A stretch of 64,000 bases of DNA from Stentor roeselii (Eukaryota; Ciliophora; Heterotrichea; Heterotrichida; Stentoridae), in assembly GCA_006503475.1 (NCBI GenBank), contig RSEH01000017.1, positions 1 to 64,000 on the forward strand, read 5' to 3'. Position 1 is the first letter of the stretch. Each line of letters begins with the position of its first letter. The notes under the pieces were generated by a model, which did no database searches, was not told where the DNA came from, and saw only the letters and a list, made by a program, of their open reading frames with translations. A program made the translations under genes and the position numbers. Below are positions 63,563 through 64,000 of the stretch, piece by piece.

Positions 63563-64000
63563 ATGTTTATCCTGTTAATCGTTAAAGCCTTATCATCTGC
63601 AATAATCGAACTAGAGCAAGAAAACGAAGAACTCCGTCTAACAAATGAAATTCTCCACAAGCAACTAAAGGACCTAGGTAAGTTTTCAAACATTCAACTT
63701 CTAGTCGAAGAAGACTACGAGTACAACAAAGTAAAACTAAAAGCCTTACTAGAAGAATTCGATGAAAGCCTCAGTCATTCCATCAAGCTTTCCCTATGCG
63801 AGCAAGTTCTTTACTACCTAGAAGTCCTAAATCTAGACCTTCAAATCTTAAATTCTCCTCCAGACCCAATCGAAAGCGAGTCACTATCTTCATTCACTTC
63901 CTCCCTTCGCCAACAAATAGAAAACCTTCAAACAGCGCAAGTCAACCAAGAGTTCAAACAAGCCTACTCAAGCCTTCGACTTTCCATCAGTCAAAAAGAC
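63563..64000 (+). CDS. Unknown helical protein, N-terminal 146 codons, cut by the right edge
   Basis: An open frame begins with ATG at 63563 and stays open to the last base (438 nt). The start MFILLIVKALSSA resembles a short signal peptide or anchor. It is followed by a charged coiled coil (ELEQENEELRLTNEILHKQL) and further helical, Leu/Gln/Ser-rich sequence. The coding strand is strongly C/A-rich, like other 5' gene portions here. No domain can be named from this part. The preceding gene's TGA is 11 nt upstream, another very short spacer. Confidence 0.7.
   Translation, partial: MFILLIVKALSSAIIELEQENEELRLTNEILHKQLKDLGKFSNIQLLVEEDYEYNKVKLKALLEEFDESLSHSIKLSLCEQVLYYLEVLNLDLQILNSPPDPIESESLSSFTSSLRQQIENLQTAQVNQEFKQAYSSLRLSISQKD

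Noticed and set aside
1-64000. tRNA, rRNA, CRISPR, transposon or virus-like elements, telomeric repeats
   Set aside because: No tRNA box pairs, rRNA-like stretches, repeat-spacer arrays, transposase or polymerase motifs, or telomere repeats were seen while reading both strands.
1-64000. Reassigned stop codons (as in some other ciliates)
   Set aside because: Conserved proteins (CDK, GST, NEK, chitin synthase, AFG2) have no in-frame TAA, TAG or TGA, and all three triplets terminate genes in this window.

Overview
This window looks like somatic (macronuclear) DNA of a heterotrich ciliate that uses the standard genetic code, most probably Stentor or a close relative. Three things point there. 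Long open reading frames are packed on both strands in AT-rich DNA. TAA, TAG and TGA all act as terminators after recognisable eukaryotic proteins. Two genes are each restored by removing one 15-nt intron (GTAA...AG), the tiny-intron class known from Stentor. The gene content fits a large ciliated cell: tubulin tyrosine ligase-like enzyme, NEK kinase, centrin, PSTAIRE CDK, DYRK kinase, a JHY-like ciliary protein, many coiled-coil and EF-hand proteins, RING/B-box proteins and an RCC1 protein.

Layout. 0-9.7 kb is loose: a decayed WD40 repeat gene on the minus strand, two intact WD40 genes on the plus strand, and long AT-rich spacers. 9.7-18 kb holds a PROPPIN (Atg18-like) gene with a 15-nt intron. 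It faces a tight minus-strand run of five genes (TTLL, B-box/EF-hand, a small protein with a 15-nt intron, an IQ-motif protein, an unknown protein) separated by only 10-43 nt. 18.4-22.7 kb has a coiled-coil gene and a NEK kinase 18 nt apart. 22.8-26.4 kb has two related four-helix membrane proteins and a theta-like glutathione S-transferase. 26.9-34.2 kb has small genes, a RING/B-box protein and an RCC1-coiled-coil protein that share a 39-nt divergent spacer, and a coiled-coil gene behind a duplicated 164-bp spacer. 34.9-39.9 kb has an Afg2/SPATA5-type AAA ATPase, a short basic protein and a coiled-coil/EF-hand protein, all minus. 40-48.9 kb is a tandem array of three chitin synthases. 49-57.4 kb has an ataxin-2-type LsmAD protein, Cys-rich and RING proteins, a DYRK kinase, a CDK, a divergent centrin and unknown genes. 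58.3-64 kb has a putatively myristoylated 52-residue protein, a JHY-like protein, two paralogous membrane M14 carboxypeptidase-like proteins lacking catalytic residues, a rhomboid-like protein also lacking catalytic residues, and a gene cut by the right edge.

Most notable signals: (1) coding sequences switch abruptly between C-rich/A-rich and G-rich/T-rich composition on one strand inside single genes; (2) three consecutive protease-fold genes all look enzymatically dead; (3) there is a chitin synthase triplet; (4) gene spacing is so small (7 nt head to tail, 2 nt tail to tail, 39 nt head to head) that separate promoters and UTRs can hardly fit. No tRNA, rRNA, CRISPR, transposon or virus-like element was recognised. 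All domain calls come from reading the sequence; no database search was run.
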